Below, in pieces: positions 1 through 6,151 of a stretch of 11,327 nucleotides of DNA. The stretch is taken from the NCBI GenBank assembly GCA_022574115.1, contig JACZSS010000028.1, forward strand, positions 1 through 11,327, given 5' to 3'. The DNA is from Candidatus Heimdallarchaeota archaeon (GTDB lineage: Archaea > Asgardarchaeota > Heimdallarchaeia > Heimdallarchaeales > Kariarchaeaceae). Each line of letters begins with the position of its first letter. Within the stretch, counting starts at the first letter, position 1. The translations under genes and the position numbers were made by a program. The notes below the pieces were generated by a model. The model was not told where the DNA came from. It saw nothing but the letters and a program-made list of their open reading frames with translations, and did no database searches.

Positions 1-208
1 TAACACTATCACTGATGGTGCCAGATACGTCTAGTGTACCTAAAATGTCTGTTGCACCAGTAAGTCCAATAATACCTGTTAGTTCAATGTTAGTTGCAGC
101 GAGACCTAAACTATTGTTTGTAGAATCAACAATGTTACCAGATACGTCTAGTGTACCTGTAATGTCTGTGTTACCATTAATTGAGGTAGCACCAGTAATT
201 CCAGTAAT
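1..208 (-). CDS. Gly/Thr-rich tail-fibre-like repeat protein, partial (runs off left edge)
   Basis: The minus strand is open from a TGA at 209-211 to the window edge, giving 69 codons with no internal stop. The translation is rich in G, T, I, L, S and D, and contains two copies of a unit reading G-x-T-D-I-x-G-T-L-D-V-S-G-x-I-x-D-S (residues about 12-29 and 51-68), 39 residues apart. Low-complexity repeats built on TGTLDVSGN-type units are known from tail-fibre and other beta-helical or trimeric surface proteins of phages and some bacteria. There is no start codon or ribosome site at the right end: the frame simply emerges from inside the adjacent cyclase-like gene. I infer an internal fragment of a larger structural gene joined here, not a gene that begins here. 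Composition and style differ from everything else in the window. The exact protein family cannot be named. Confidence 0.55.
   Translation of the reverse strand, partial: MTGITGATSINGNTDITGTLDVSGNIVDSTNNSLGLAATNIELTGIIGLTGATDILGTLDVSGTISDSV
21..158. repeat. Pair of identical 21-bp direct repeats, period 117 bp
   Basis: The same 21 bases occur at 21-41 and 138-158, exactly 117 bases (39 codons) apart. On the minus strand they encode the G-T-L-D-V-S-G core of the tail-fibre-like repeat. The flanks are also similar at protein level, so this is a protein repeat rather than a mobile-element repeat. Confidence 0.8.
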
Positions 209-315
209 TCAGCCAACACCTCCTGGGAGTGTTCAAGTTCCGTAATCGCCACGTATGAAGTATAACCGGTTATATCTGCTAAAATAAGGTACCCATTAAC
301 AGTTTGTCTGGCCAT
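199..315 (-). pseudogene. DUF2652 class III cyclase-like protein, N-terminal fragment (copy 1)
   Basis: From ATG 313-315 the minus strand reads MARQTVNGYLILADITGYTS and continues YVAITELEHSQEVLAELLE, 39 residues. The L-A-D-I-T-G-Y-T-S-Y element matches the first metal-binding strand (ADIxGFT) of class III nucleotidyl cyclases, as found in the DUF2652 family. The next residues in this frame turn into non-homologous sequence and a stop, while the tail-fibre-like repeat is open in another frame from position 208. The gene is therefore cut after about 39 codons. It is clearly homologous to the start of the gene at 3008-3979, including bases upstream of the start. In this copy the D-I-T-G motif is intact. 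The rest of the gene is missing, probably through a chimeric join or rearrangement near 199-210. Whether the fragment is cyclase-active cannot be judged; many DUF2652 proteins are uncharacterised. Confidence 0.75.
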
Positions 316-653
316 GTTTAATTATGATCATGTAATCTCCCTTACACAAATAGTTTTCGCAAAGGTACGTAAATAAGAAATTTTTTGTTCGGAATATGAT
401 CGATATAGATAATCTTAGGTCCAGTTCTTGAGGCAATCCTTTAGCGATCAGATGTTGTGTACTGAGGCAATCTGAAACAAGGTTCAGACTAAATTACTAG
501 GCTGATCTAAATCGTCAGCTGGTCAACTACTCAAATTATTCTGATATTTTTGGATCTTCAGTTTCGCTAGCAGTCAAGATAAAACCATAAACTGGTCAAT
601 TATCACTTTTCGATGTTTGAGGAAGACTGGACTTTAGTTGTCATCCACGGATA
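316..653. other. Intergenic stretch without a recognisable gene
   Basis: These 338 bases lie between the truncated cyclase-like gene and the end of the SDR operon. The part next to position 316 (about 316-365) resembles the upstream region of the second DUF2652 copy and so probably holds a shared control region. A 10-base direct repeat (tgaggcaatc at 429-438 and 463-472) is present and may be chance. No clear hairpin with a T-tract was seen for termination of the SDR operon. No coding frame with recognisable protein features was seen on either strand. Confidence 0.6.
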
Positions 654-1658
654 TCAATTTTTCTTAAGATATTCCAAAGTCAGTTTGATCCCTTCAGATA
701 ATTTTACGGGAGATTTGAATCCTATGTTTTGTGCTTTTTCAATCGAGAATAAATATGCGTTAGTCGCCAAACCTTTAACCAATTCCCGATCGAATCCAAT
801 ATCTCTGCTGATTAATTTACCAAACTTCTCAACTAAGAATGCAAGGGGAAATATAAGGAAATATGGAAATTTAATTATGAATGTATTGGATCCTATGGCA
901 TTTTTAATTGCGTTCAATAACTCATCTACTATGTATGGTTGACTATCAGAGATAAAAAATATCTCTACTCCTTTGTCAACGGAATTTGTACAACATATTA
1001 TCCCTTCAACTATATTATCGATATACGCAAAATTAACATAATTCTTCCCTCGACCGATAATAGCAAAAACCTTGTTCTTACATCCCTTGAATATCAAGGC
1101 TGCACCTGATTTCTTATTCATTCCCGGTCCGTAGATATTTGGAGGTCGAACAATGATTACCGGCATTCGGTTCAGTTGAGAATTTTGTATCAAGTGATTT
1201 TCTGCTAGAAGTTTGCTAATCGAATAATATAAGATTGGTTTTGCTTCAGTTTGTTCCGTCATAGGATTCTGAATAGATCCTACTGGACCCACTGCACTGA
1301 TCGAACTAATATAAAGGAATTTTTTTGCCTTCAGTTTGACTGCTAGATCAAATAGTTTTATTGTACTATCAGTGTTGATCAGGTTATACTCCTTCTTGCG
1401 AGCGTGAGCTGCTCCTAGGACTGCTGCACAATGATAAACTACTGTATTCTGATCAATTGCGTTTTCCTGTTCTACAATTAAGTGTACTCGATTGAAATCA
1501 GCTAGATCTCCTTTAAGTACAGTGATGCCATCATTTTTACCTGTGAATCTCGCAGGATTTCTTGCCAAACCAAATACCTGAGTATCCTCTCTAGCTAGTC
1601 TCAATGCTAATGCGGATCCAACAAATCCCGTTATTCCAGTAATAAAGGCTTTTTTCAC
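654..1658 (-). CDS. NAD(P)-dependent epimerase/dehydratase, extended SDR family
   Basis: A 334-residue protein, the usual length for an extended short-chain dehydrogenase/reductase. The N-terminal Rossmann dinucleotide motif T-G-I-T-G-F-V-G is at residues 7-14. A D-L-A-D strand end is near 51-54 and the H-C-A-A segment near 76-79. A Ser-rich catalytic segment Y-I-S-S-I-S is at 116-121, the catalytic Y-x-x-x-K is Y145/K149 (YSISK), and R-P-P-N-I-Y-G-P-G lies at 171-179. These residues predict an NAD(P)-linked epimerase, dehydratase or hydroxy-dehydrogenase acting on a sugar nucleotide or a sterol/isoprenoid-like compound; the substrate is not readable from sequence. It starts at GTG, overlapping the stop of the preceding gene by 4 bases (GTGA), with a GAGGG Shine-Dalgarno about 6 bases upstream inside that gene. 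It is therefore the second gene of a translationally coupled pair. The ATT-rich C-terminal half has a hydrophobic stretch (about 262-275) that may contact a membrane or lipid substrate. Confidence 0.88.
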   Translation of the reverse strand: MKKAFITGITGFVGSALALRLAREDTQVFGLARNPARFTGKNDGITVLKGDLADFNRVHLIVEQENAIDQNTVVYHCAAVLGAAHARKKEYNLINTDSTIKLFDLAVKLKAKKFLYISSISAVGPVGSIQNPMTEQTEAKPILYYSISKLLAENHLIQNSQLNRMPVIIVRPPNIYGPGMNKKSGAALIFKGCKNKVFAIIGRGKNYVNFAYIDNIVEGIICCTNSVDKGVEIFFISDSQPYIVDELLNAIKNAIGSNTFIIKFPYFLIFPLAFLVEKFGKLISRDIGFDRELVKGLATNAYLFSIEKAQNIGFKSPVKLSEGIKLTLEYLKKN

Positions 1659-2674
1659 AAGTGACCCTCTGCTTTCAACCAGGTCATAGCATCATCAATA
1701 GTTTCTGCTAAAGAATAATTTGGAGCCCATCCAAGTTCTTCCTCTGTCTTTTTATTACTGAAATACCTTTTATGGAAGGCTTTTACGGTTCCCTCTCTGC
1801 TTAAAAGTGATTTTTTAGGCATGATAAATTCCAATAAACTTACAATGGGACCGATTAACGAACCAGCCAGAGAAGAGATACTGAGGACGGATATTTTCTT
1901 TTCGGCTTGAATTGCTATGGCGTGAAATAACTCTTTGTGAGTTATATTATTATGGGATATGAGGTAGTCTTCACCACTTTTCCCGTATTTCTCAATATGT
2001 AATAAACCAGCAGCAACATCTCTGACATCAATAAAATTTGTCCCACCGGCAGGAGCAACTATAAATCTTAGCTTACTCCCGATTTTGAATAACGGTTTCG
2101 TTTTGAGATCTCCAGCTCCTAACATTATTCCAGGATGACCTATCATTACTTGCAATTTACCACCGATGTTCGATCTGACTATTTGCACTCCACAATGTTT
2201 GGAATATCCATAATGGGAGCTTTTTTCTCTATTCCAATCAACCATATCATTTTCTGTCGTAAGTCTTCTCCCTTTCTTATCATAACTGAAAGTGCTAATA
2301 GAACCAACGTGAATCAATTTGGATACATTGTTTGATATACATGCATTAAATACGTTTTGGGTTCCTATTTTATTTACTAATCGAAGTGCAGATTTATTTC
2401 TTCTTCCATATCGAATTAGTGCTGCTAAGTGAAATACGGTATCTACATCTTGGAATAAATGATCAAATGAACCTGCTGAGGTGATATCGACTGCAGCTTT
2501 TATCTTAATTTTTTCATGTTCTCGGTCCTCTGGAAAAATAGCTTTACTCTCAATCAAATCTGTAACGATAATCTCCCGGTCCTGCTCTCCAGAATTATTC
2601 TGCTCGATTAACTGATGGACAAGGTGTTGGCCTAAAAATCCCAATCCTCCGCTTATCAAAACTCTCTTACTCAT
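1655..2674 (-). CDS. NAD(P)-dependent extended SDR, dihydroflavonol reductase / 3-beta-HSD-like
   Basis: A 339-residue extended SDR. The Rossmann motif S-G-G-L-G-F-L-G occupies residues 8-15, the acidic end of beta-2 (T-D-L) is near 38-40, and F-H-L-A-A is at 81-85. The H-V-G-S-I-S-T segment (122-128) carries the catalytic Ser, and the catalytic pair is Y155/K159 (YGYSK). The later G-G-T-N-F-I-D-V-R-D-V element (210-220) is characteristic of the dihydroflavonol 4-reductase/3-beta-hydroxysteroid dehydrogenase branch, including hopanoid-associated members. The likely role is oxidation or reduction of a hydroxyl or keto group, or epimerisation, on a lipid- or sugar-like substrate. The ATG start overlaps by 4 bases (ATGA) the stop of a nine-codon leader ORF that has its own Shine-Dalgarno. 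The gene end overlaps the next SDR gene by 4 bases. The two proteins are different subfamilies, not a recent tandem duplication, and probably do consecutive steps of one pathway (inference). Confidence 0.87.
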   Translation of the reverse strand: MSKRVLISGGLGFLGQHLVHQLIEQNNSGEQDREIIVTDLIESKAIFPEDREHEKIKIKAAVDITSAGSFDHLFQDVDTVFHLAALIRYGRRNKSALRLVNKIGTQNVFNACISNNVSKLIHVGSISTFSYDKKGRRLTTENDMVDWNREKSSHYGYSKHCGVQIVRSNIGGKLQVMIGHPGIMLGAGDLKTKPLFKIGSKLRFIVAPAGGTNFIDVRDVAAGLLHIEKYGKSGEDYLISHNNITHKELFHAIAIQAEKKISVLSISSLAGSLIGPIVSLLEFIMPKKSLLSREGTVKAFHKRYFSNKKTEEELGWAPNYSLAETIDDAMTWLKAEGHL

Positions 2675-2700
2675 ACGAGATTAAGTAGAGGTTTTTTCAT
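2671..2700 (-). CDS. Nine-codon leader ORF coupled to the SDR operon
   Basis: ATG at 2698-2700 opens a frame reading MKKPLLNLV followed by TGA. The TGA overlaps the ATG of the SDR gene (ATGA, 2671-2674). A strong AAGGAGG-like sequence lies at about 2713-2719, roughly 12 bases before this ATG, whereas the SDR start has no good ribosome site of its own. This arrangement would let ribosomes reach the SDR start by termination-reinitiation. It could be a regulatory upstream ORF or a chance minimal frame; the strong site plus exact overlap favours function. Confidence 0.4.
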   Translation of the reverse strand: MKKPLLNLV

Positions 2701-3007
2701 AGATCAATAAGTCCTCCTTTTGCTTGTCGATGGTTTGTAAAGAAACAATCACTAATAAACAATATATTTTGATTCAATATAAATTCGATTCTCTCTTAAC
2801 TTCCGTTGGGTTCACGTCTCCGATCCATGATTTACTGAGATAAACACAGACTCAAATGCTTCGATCTTGTCCAAAATTATCAAGGGGCGCTACAAAGCCT
2901 CTATTCCCAAAATAATGCACATATTACGATATTTTTCGATAATCTATATCACTGCCGATCAAGCCAAAATCGACGTCTTGTTTTAACCAATCTGCAACAC
3001 CATCCAT
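2701..3007. other. Intergenic region upstream of the SDR operon
   Basis: It contains the leader ORF's ribosome site and a TATA candidate near 2776. Just beyond the stop of the broken SRPBCC gene, the same frame reopens with ATG 3005-3007 and runs 27 residues (M-D-G-V-A-D-W-L-K-Q-D-V...) to a stop at 2924-2926. This could be the lost C-terminal end of the SRPBCC protein or a chance frame; I do not recognise it. No RNA gene or repeat was seen. Confidence 0.5.
2776..2783 (-). promoter_or_regulatory. Candidate TATA box for the SDR operon
   Basis: On the minus strand the sequence reads TTTATATT, preceded by CGAA, a plausible archaeal BRE/TATA combination. Transcription would start near 2755, leaving about 55 bases before the leader ORF. 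This is pattern matching only. Confidence 0.3.
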
Positions 3008-3979
3008 TTAATCCCAAGTGAATTTGATATTTTGTTGGAAAAGCGTTCGGGTCTCCGTTGGAATGAATTGGAAGGTAAAAATACCATCAAACAAGGTTTC
3101 ACTTTCCAAATCATCGGTTGATTCAACCGTATAGTAATTCGGTTTGGACCAATCAAGTACTGTTTCTCTGGTTACTGAGCCGTCATGAGCGCAGTGGTTT
3201 CGAGCACCAACCCCTTCAAAACCACTTGGTCTATATCCACTACTCCAAACAAATTGATCCTTAAGTTGATTTGTTTTCTCGTTATTTGTAAGCCATTCAA
3301 ATAACATATGTTGAGGGACGTCATAGTTAACCTTGATTGCCAAATCTGCTTCTTCTTCAGTAACAAATCGCTTAATTTCTACTTGAGTTTTTGAACCAGT
3401 CAAGTAAATTAACATTGAATGTTTTCACCTCCTCTAAATGATCATATGACTCATAATGGACGTACATATCATCCTTCTTCATATAGTTCTCAGGAAAAGA
3501 ATTTTCCGTAAATAAAGCATATGCTTTCCAGCCAGTATGTTTGGTGATTTTATTTTTGGTCAATCGATGAATTAGATTGACATCAGAACCAACTAATTCC
3601 TTGATGCCAGCTATATCCTGAACGATATAGGGGCCGTAATGAACAAAAAATTTGAGATCCAAACTTGAAATGAGAATACATGCATTGCAATCACAATCGG
3701 TATTCAGGGTAATTTGCTGGACTTGAGTTTTATACTTAAAGTAAATTGATTCAATTAATTCTTGAATATCATCAAATCTTTCTTTATTCTCATCAGGCAA
3801 ATGCGCGAAAACTGCATCTCCTTCCAACTTGACAATATTAAACAATTTTTTCAATCTCAAAACAATCGAGCAATTCCGCCAAAACTTCTTGCGAGCGTTC
3901 AAGCTCGGTTGTGGTTGCATATGAAGTATAACCGGTAATCTGCAAGAATCAGATACCCATTGACAGTTGATCGTGTCAT
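3008..3979 (-). pseudogene. DUF2652 class III cyclase-like + SRPBCC fusion, broken by three frameshifts (copy 2)
   Basis: Read with frame changes, this is one gene of about 324 codons, the length I expect for a DUF2652-SRPBCC fusion. From ATG 3977-3979 it reads MTRSTVNGYLILAD. The frame then shifts (near 3938) to T-G-Y-T-S-Y...E-L-E-R-S-Q-E-V-L-A-E-L-L-D, and shifts again (near 3867) to I-V-L-R-L-K-K-L-F-N-I-V-K-L-E-G-D-A-V-F-A. The last carries the second cyclase-like K-x-E-G-D metal motif. The middle holds a C-D-C-N-A-C cluster. The domain ends at E-V-K-T-F-N-V. A third shift (near 3365) leads into an SRPBCC domain: V-T-E-E-E-A-D-L-A-I-K..., then G-V-G-A-R-N-H-C-A-H and E-T-V-L-D-W, to a stop at 3008-3010. 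Compared with copy 1, the first lesion is a 2-base loss within the D-I-T-G codons, so it hits the catalytic motif. The long open frame extending upstream to 4043 is an out-of-frame reading of the N-terminus, not a real start. The SRPBCC end looks short. This is pseudogenisation or sequence error; both remain possible. Confidence 0.82.
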
Positions 3980-4025
3980 GTGTAATTAAAACCAATTGAA
4001 CTTCTTTATGCAAATACTTTTCGTA
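3880..4025 (-). repeat. Diverged duplicate of 199-360 (cyclase gene start plus upstream region)
   Basis: The N-terminal coding part (V-N-G-Y-L-I-L-A-D, T-G-Y-T-S-Y, S-Q-E-V-L-A-E-L-L) is shared with 199-315. About 45 bases upstream of both ATGs are also similar (minus strand CGAAAA-x-TATTTG-x-x-TAA). The pairing of coding and upstream similarity indicates duplication of a whole gene with its control region, or two members of a larger family with a common promoter design. Confidence 0.7.
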
Positions 4026-4116
4026 AAGGGATGTCGTGATCAAATCTTTGTTTGTGCATTATGAAGACCTCTTAAGCTGCCAGTATGATCAGTTATTCCT
4101 AGCCAAAAGGTTATCA

Positions 4117-4665
4117 TCATACTTTTTCGCCGCATGACTTGCAAAATTTTTCGTCTTGGGTTAACGTTGCTCCACAATTTCCGCAGAATCCAACTGATTG
4201 ACCAGCAATTCTTGATTCAGAACCAGATTGTGCTTGTTTTTGAGCTGGTGCAGATGTCTCGCTATTTTGATGTGGACCAGCGAGTGGTTCTGCCTCTAAT
4301 ACAAATTGGTTCATGATATACGTTGCACTTGCTGAGACAATAATTCCCAAGAGTGAATCAGGTTGTAATCCCCACAAAAGTACGGAAGCAATTGCTGCAA
4401 CGATCCACAAAACTAGAAATGTGCTTCGCAGGCTTCTTAAAGACTTGAGATCAATTCGGGATCTCGTTCTGATGAATTCCTCAGATTTCTGGTACCAGCG
4501 ATAGAGTTGAAAAATTGCTATTGCCCAAAAGAAGGTGTCAATAGAAAATCCAAAAATCAAGTTAAGAACCAGTGCGACTATTCCAATGATGAGAGCAATT
4601 CGTATGTTACTTCGATGATTTTGGAGCTTTCTGAGTGGATCCGGTTGTGCTATGTCATAGGTCAT
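4117..4665 (-). CDS. Membrane protein with C-terminal zinc ribbon
   Basis: A 182-residue protein. Hydrophobic segments at about 22-40, 44-56, 83-100 and 104-120 suggest two helical hairpins. A basic, charged loop (57-82, with R-T-R-S-R and R-S-L-R-S) lies between the second and third. A Ser/Gln/Ala-rich linker (130-158) leads to a C-terminal zinc ribbon: C161-x-x-C164 and C175-x-x-C178 within F-C-G-N-C-G...F-C-K-S-C-G. Such short double-CxxC ribbons at a terminus are common in archaeal and Gram-positive membrane proteins and usually mediate protein interaction; no enzymatic function is implied. The ATG start has no clear Shine-Dalgarno. A TATA-like TTAAAATATT at 4691-4700 would place transcription start within a few bases of the ATG, consistent with a nearly leaderless message. 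The gene is alone on its transcript as far as spacing shows. Confidence 0.75.
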   Translation of the reverse strand: MTYDIAQPDPLRKLQNHRSNIRIALIIGIVALVLNLIFGFSIDTFFWAIAIFQLYRWYQKSEEFIRTRSRIDLKSLRSLRSTFLVLWIVAAIASVLLWGLQPDSLLGIIVSASATYIMNQFVLEAEPLAGPHQNSETSAPAQKQAQSGSESRIAGQSVGFCGNCGATLTQDEKFCKSCGEKV

Positions 4666-4690
4666 ATTAACTACATGGATCGTTTATCTG

Positions 4691-4700
4691 AATATTTTAA
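4691..4700 (-). promoter_or_regulatory. Candidate TATA box for the zinc-ribbon membrane protein
   Basis: Minus-strand TTAAAATATT is centred about 30 bases before the ATG at 4665, the distance expected for an archaeal TATA box driving a nearly leaderless transcript. AT-rich context makes chance possible. Confidence 0.3.
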
Positions 4701-4835
4701 GATTCATGCTCGCTTGACAGAAATAAGAGAGATCTTGAATTTGTTTCAAAGTTGAACTTTTACCTTACCAATTAAACAAGTTAGAGTAAATAACTAAAAT
4801 GATTTTGTCAGCCTCGCCGATTCATTTTGGTGTAT

Positions 4836-5147
4836 TTAATTTTTCCCAGCCTTCAATTCTTCAATTTCCTTGCTCATCACTGAAATTTGATGGTTAAGTT
4901 CTTGGATTCTACTCTCCCGCTTTAAGATATCACCAGTAAAACGGAAGGTTACAATAGCTAGTTAAATCAGACCTCCGAACAAAAATGATCCTACAATTGC
5001 CCTTGGATCACCTCCACTTGAAATTACTCCTAATATAATCAAACCTGATATCACTGCTCCCTCTATTTGAGTTAATCTAATGCTTAGTCCTGTGTCTATC
5101 TGTTTGCGTTCTTCAGACACTGAATTTGACTCCTCTTTATCCACCAT
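4836..5147 (-). pseudogene. Small membrane/coiled-coil protein with an in-frame stop
   Basis: From ATG 5145-5147 the frame gives a 61-residue protein: an acidic, charged N-terminus (M-V-D-K-E-E-S), a hydrophobic stretch (about 30-43), and a second one beginning S-F-L-F-G-G-L-I. TAA (4962-4964) then cuts it in mid-helix. The same frame continues without interruption as L-A-I-V-T-F-R-F, then G-D-I-L-K-R-E-S-R-I-Q-E-L, ending in a heptad-like S-K-E-I-E-E-L-K and a stop at 4836-4838. The natural product is therefore probably about 103 residues: two transmembrane helices plus a C-terminal coiled coil. The stop looks like a single nonsense change (for example TTA to TAA in a Leu codon) or a sequencing error. 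A related C-terminus occurs at 6011-6151. Function unknown. Confidence 0.65.
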
Positions 5148-5302
5148 TCAAGTGATTTATTCCTGATGACGTTAGAAGAATGATGGCTTCAGAGCGGAAA
5201 TAACAAGTTCAAGGTGGAGGAGAACAATAGAATGGACAATGTAAAGTTATTCTAACCATAAATACTTCCAGACAAGTCATCTCTTCAGACATCAAGACTG
5301 GA

Positions 5303-5752
5303 TTAATCAGATTCATTTTCGCAAAATTCTTTTAATGCCAGCAATCGTTTATTCATATCTCGATCTAGTTTCCATTTTACAACTTTACCGATAAACAGGT
5401 CAAATAGGAATTTCAGTTTGAAATTGTATTTGAACTCCACATTGGTTATCTTACTTGCCTTTTCTCTAAAAGTCCAAACCCCTGCAAAAGTGGTGAAGAT
5501 AAAGGGTCCGTCAATCATTTTTACTGCCAGATGTTTTGGTGGATTGTAGCTTACGTATTCAACTGTCATGGACATGTTATTTTTCGATTTAACCCAAACT
5601 TTCACACCAATTGCTGGTGCAGATTCATCACTCAGAAACTTAAGATCTTTCAGGAAAGGGTCCCAATCCAATCGTGATTGATAATCTTGAGAGTGACGAA
5701 AGACAGCGTCTGCTGATGAATTAATCTCAATATTCTGTCTCGAGGACCTCAA
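5303..5752 (-). CDS. SRPBCC (START/polyketide cyclase-like) family protein, TTG start
   Basis: A 149-residue single-domain protein. The N-terminal pattern N-I-E-I-N-S-S-A-D-A-V-F (7-18), then D-x-x-x-R-L-D-W-D-P-F (27-37), is typical of the SRPBCC hydrophobic-ligand-binding fold (polyketide_cyc2/COQ10-like). Alternating beta strands follow, and the C-terminal helix (about 131-145) ends the fold. Family members bind lipids, quinones or polyketides, or act as small chaperone-like factors; the ligand here is unknown. The start is TTG: an in-frame TAA lies seven codons' length or less upstream and no ATG or GTG is available before the conserved first strand. The ribosome site is weak. It is a separate gene from the SRPBCC half of the broken fusion at 3008-3979, and the two are not close in sequence. 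Confidence 0.72.
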   Translation of the reverse strand: MRSSRQNIEINSSADAVFRHSQDYQSRLDWDPFLKDLKFLSDESAPAIGVKVWVKSKNNMSMTVEYVSYNPPKHLAVKMIDGPFIFTTFAGVWTFREKASKITNVEFKYNFKLKFLFDLFIGKVVKWKLDRDMNKRLLALKEFCENESD

Positions 5753-5928
5753 TTTGCTTTACTACCAATTTGCGTTGCTCGCTTAGTAATATCTGTCTTG
5801 TCTCGCAAGCTTGAATAATCGATTAGGTGTTATCGTTCAATATTACCAAATCATACTTCTGGTGCCCTGAACCCTATATCGATTGTAAGTCTGTAAAATT
5901 TTGGAATCGAGTTTTACGGCTTCTTCAG

Positions 5929-5939
5929 TATATATAATT
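5929..5939 (-). promoter_or_regulatory. TATA-rich element upstream of the SRPBCC gene
   Basis: The sequence tatatataatt is the strongest TATA-like element in 5753-6010. Read on the minus strand it would give a leader of about 150 bases before the TTG start at 5752. It sits in otherwise non-coding sequence, and its direction is uncertain because it is nearly symmetric. Confidence 0.25.
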
Positions 5940-5948
5940 AGAGATTAG

Positions 5949-5988
5949 ATTATCTGACTAGCAAGAATTTTGTCTCAGGTCTCTGGAT
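5949..5988 (-). pseudogene. Possible relic of the oxidoreductase beta-subunit 3' end
   Basis: On the minus strand these 40 bases read D-P-E-T-stop-D-K-I-L-A and then shift. They parallel the last codons of the beta subunit (D-P-E-T-R-N-K-I-L-A-D-F-R, 6634-6675). About 31 of 40 bases match with one 2-base gap, including a 23-base core with 3 mismatches, all transitions. The Arg codon CGA corresponds to TGA. No longer relic was found upstream. It may be the tail of a decayed duplicate or a chance match in AT-rich DNA. Confidence 0.3.
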
Positions 5989-6010
5989 CTCTCAGATGAT
6001 TTACAATGAT

Positions 6011-6151
6011 TTAGTTTCTTCGTTTCAATTCTTCAATTTCCTCGTTCATATCGTAAACAAGAGAATAAAGCTCTCTGAAATGTAATTCCCTTATCGCGAA
6101 CGCTTCGCTAGAACTCACAAGGACAAGGACTAATAAAATAAAAGCGCCCAC
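6011..6151 (-). CDS. Small secreted or membrane-anchored coiled-coil protein (paralogous C-terminus)
   Basis: Starting at GTG 6149-6151, the 46-residue frame has a hydrophobic N-terminus (V-G-A-F-I-L-L-V-L-V-L-V) and a signal-peptidase-like S-E-A-F-A. A charged helix then ends M-N-E-E-I-E-E-L-K-R-R-N. The final 23 residues align without gaps to the C-terminus of the gene at 4836-5147 (R-E...E-L...M-x-x-E-I-E-E-L-K), and 19 bases are identical (6024-6042 versus 4852-4870). The start codon is uncertain: the frame is open further upstream to the TAA at 6200-6202 through a T9 tract, and no ribosome site is evident. It may be a truncated remnant of a longer paralogue that lost its first transmembrane segment. 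Function unknown. Confidence 0.4.
   Translation of the reverse strand: MGAFILLVLVLVSSSEAFAIRELHFRELYSLVYDMNEEIEELKRRN

Noticed and set aside
15..245. Plus-strand open frame of 76 residues, V/P/S-rich
   Set aside because: It is the complementary shadow of the minus-strand repeat protein and the cyclase-like fragment, which have recognisable protein motifs.
613..942. Plus-strand open frame of 109 residues
   Set aside because: It mostly overlaps the strongly supported SDR gene on the opposite strand and has no recognisable features or ribosome site.
2924..3007. 27-residue frame directly after the SRPBCC stop
   Set aside because: It may be the lost C-terminus of the fusion but shows no recognisable motif, so it is only noted under the intergenic region.
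3980..4043. N-terminal extension of the cyclase-like gene up to an ATG at 4043
   Set aside because: That reading is out of frame with the conserved N-terminus; the homologous start, matching copy 1, is the ATG at 3979.
4134..4755. Three consecutive plus-strand open frames
   Set aside because: They lie opposite the zinc-ribbon membrane protein, which has a proper CxxC...CxxC ribbon and helices, and they show no domain of their own.
6096..6108. GCGAA-CGC-TTCGC hairpin
   Set aside because: It is a short palindrome inside the small coiled-coil frame (S-E-A-F-A-I codons) with no T-tract; probably codon coincidence.
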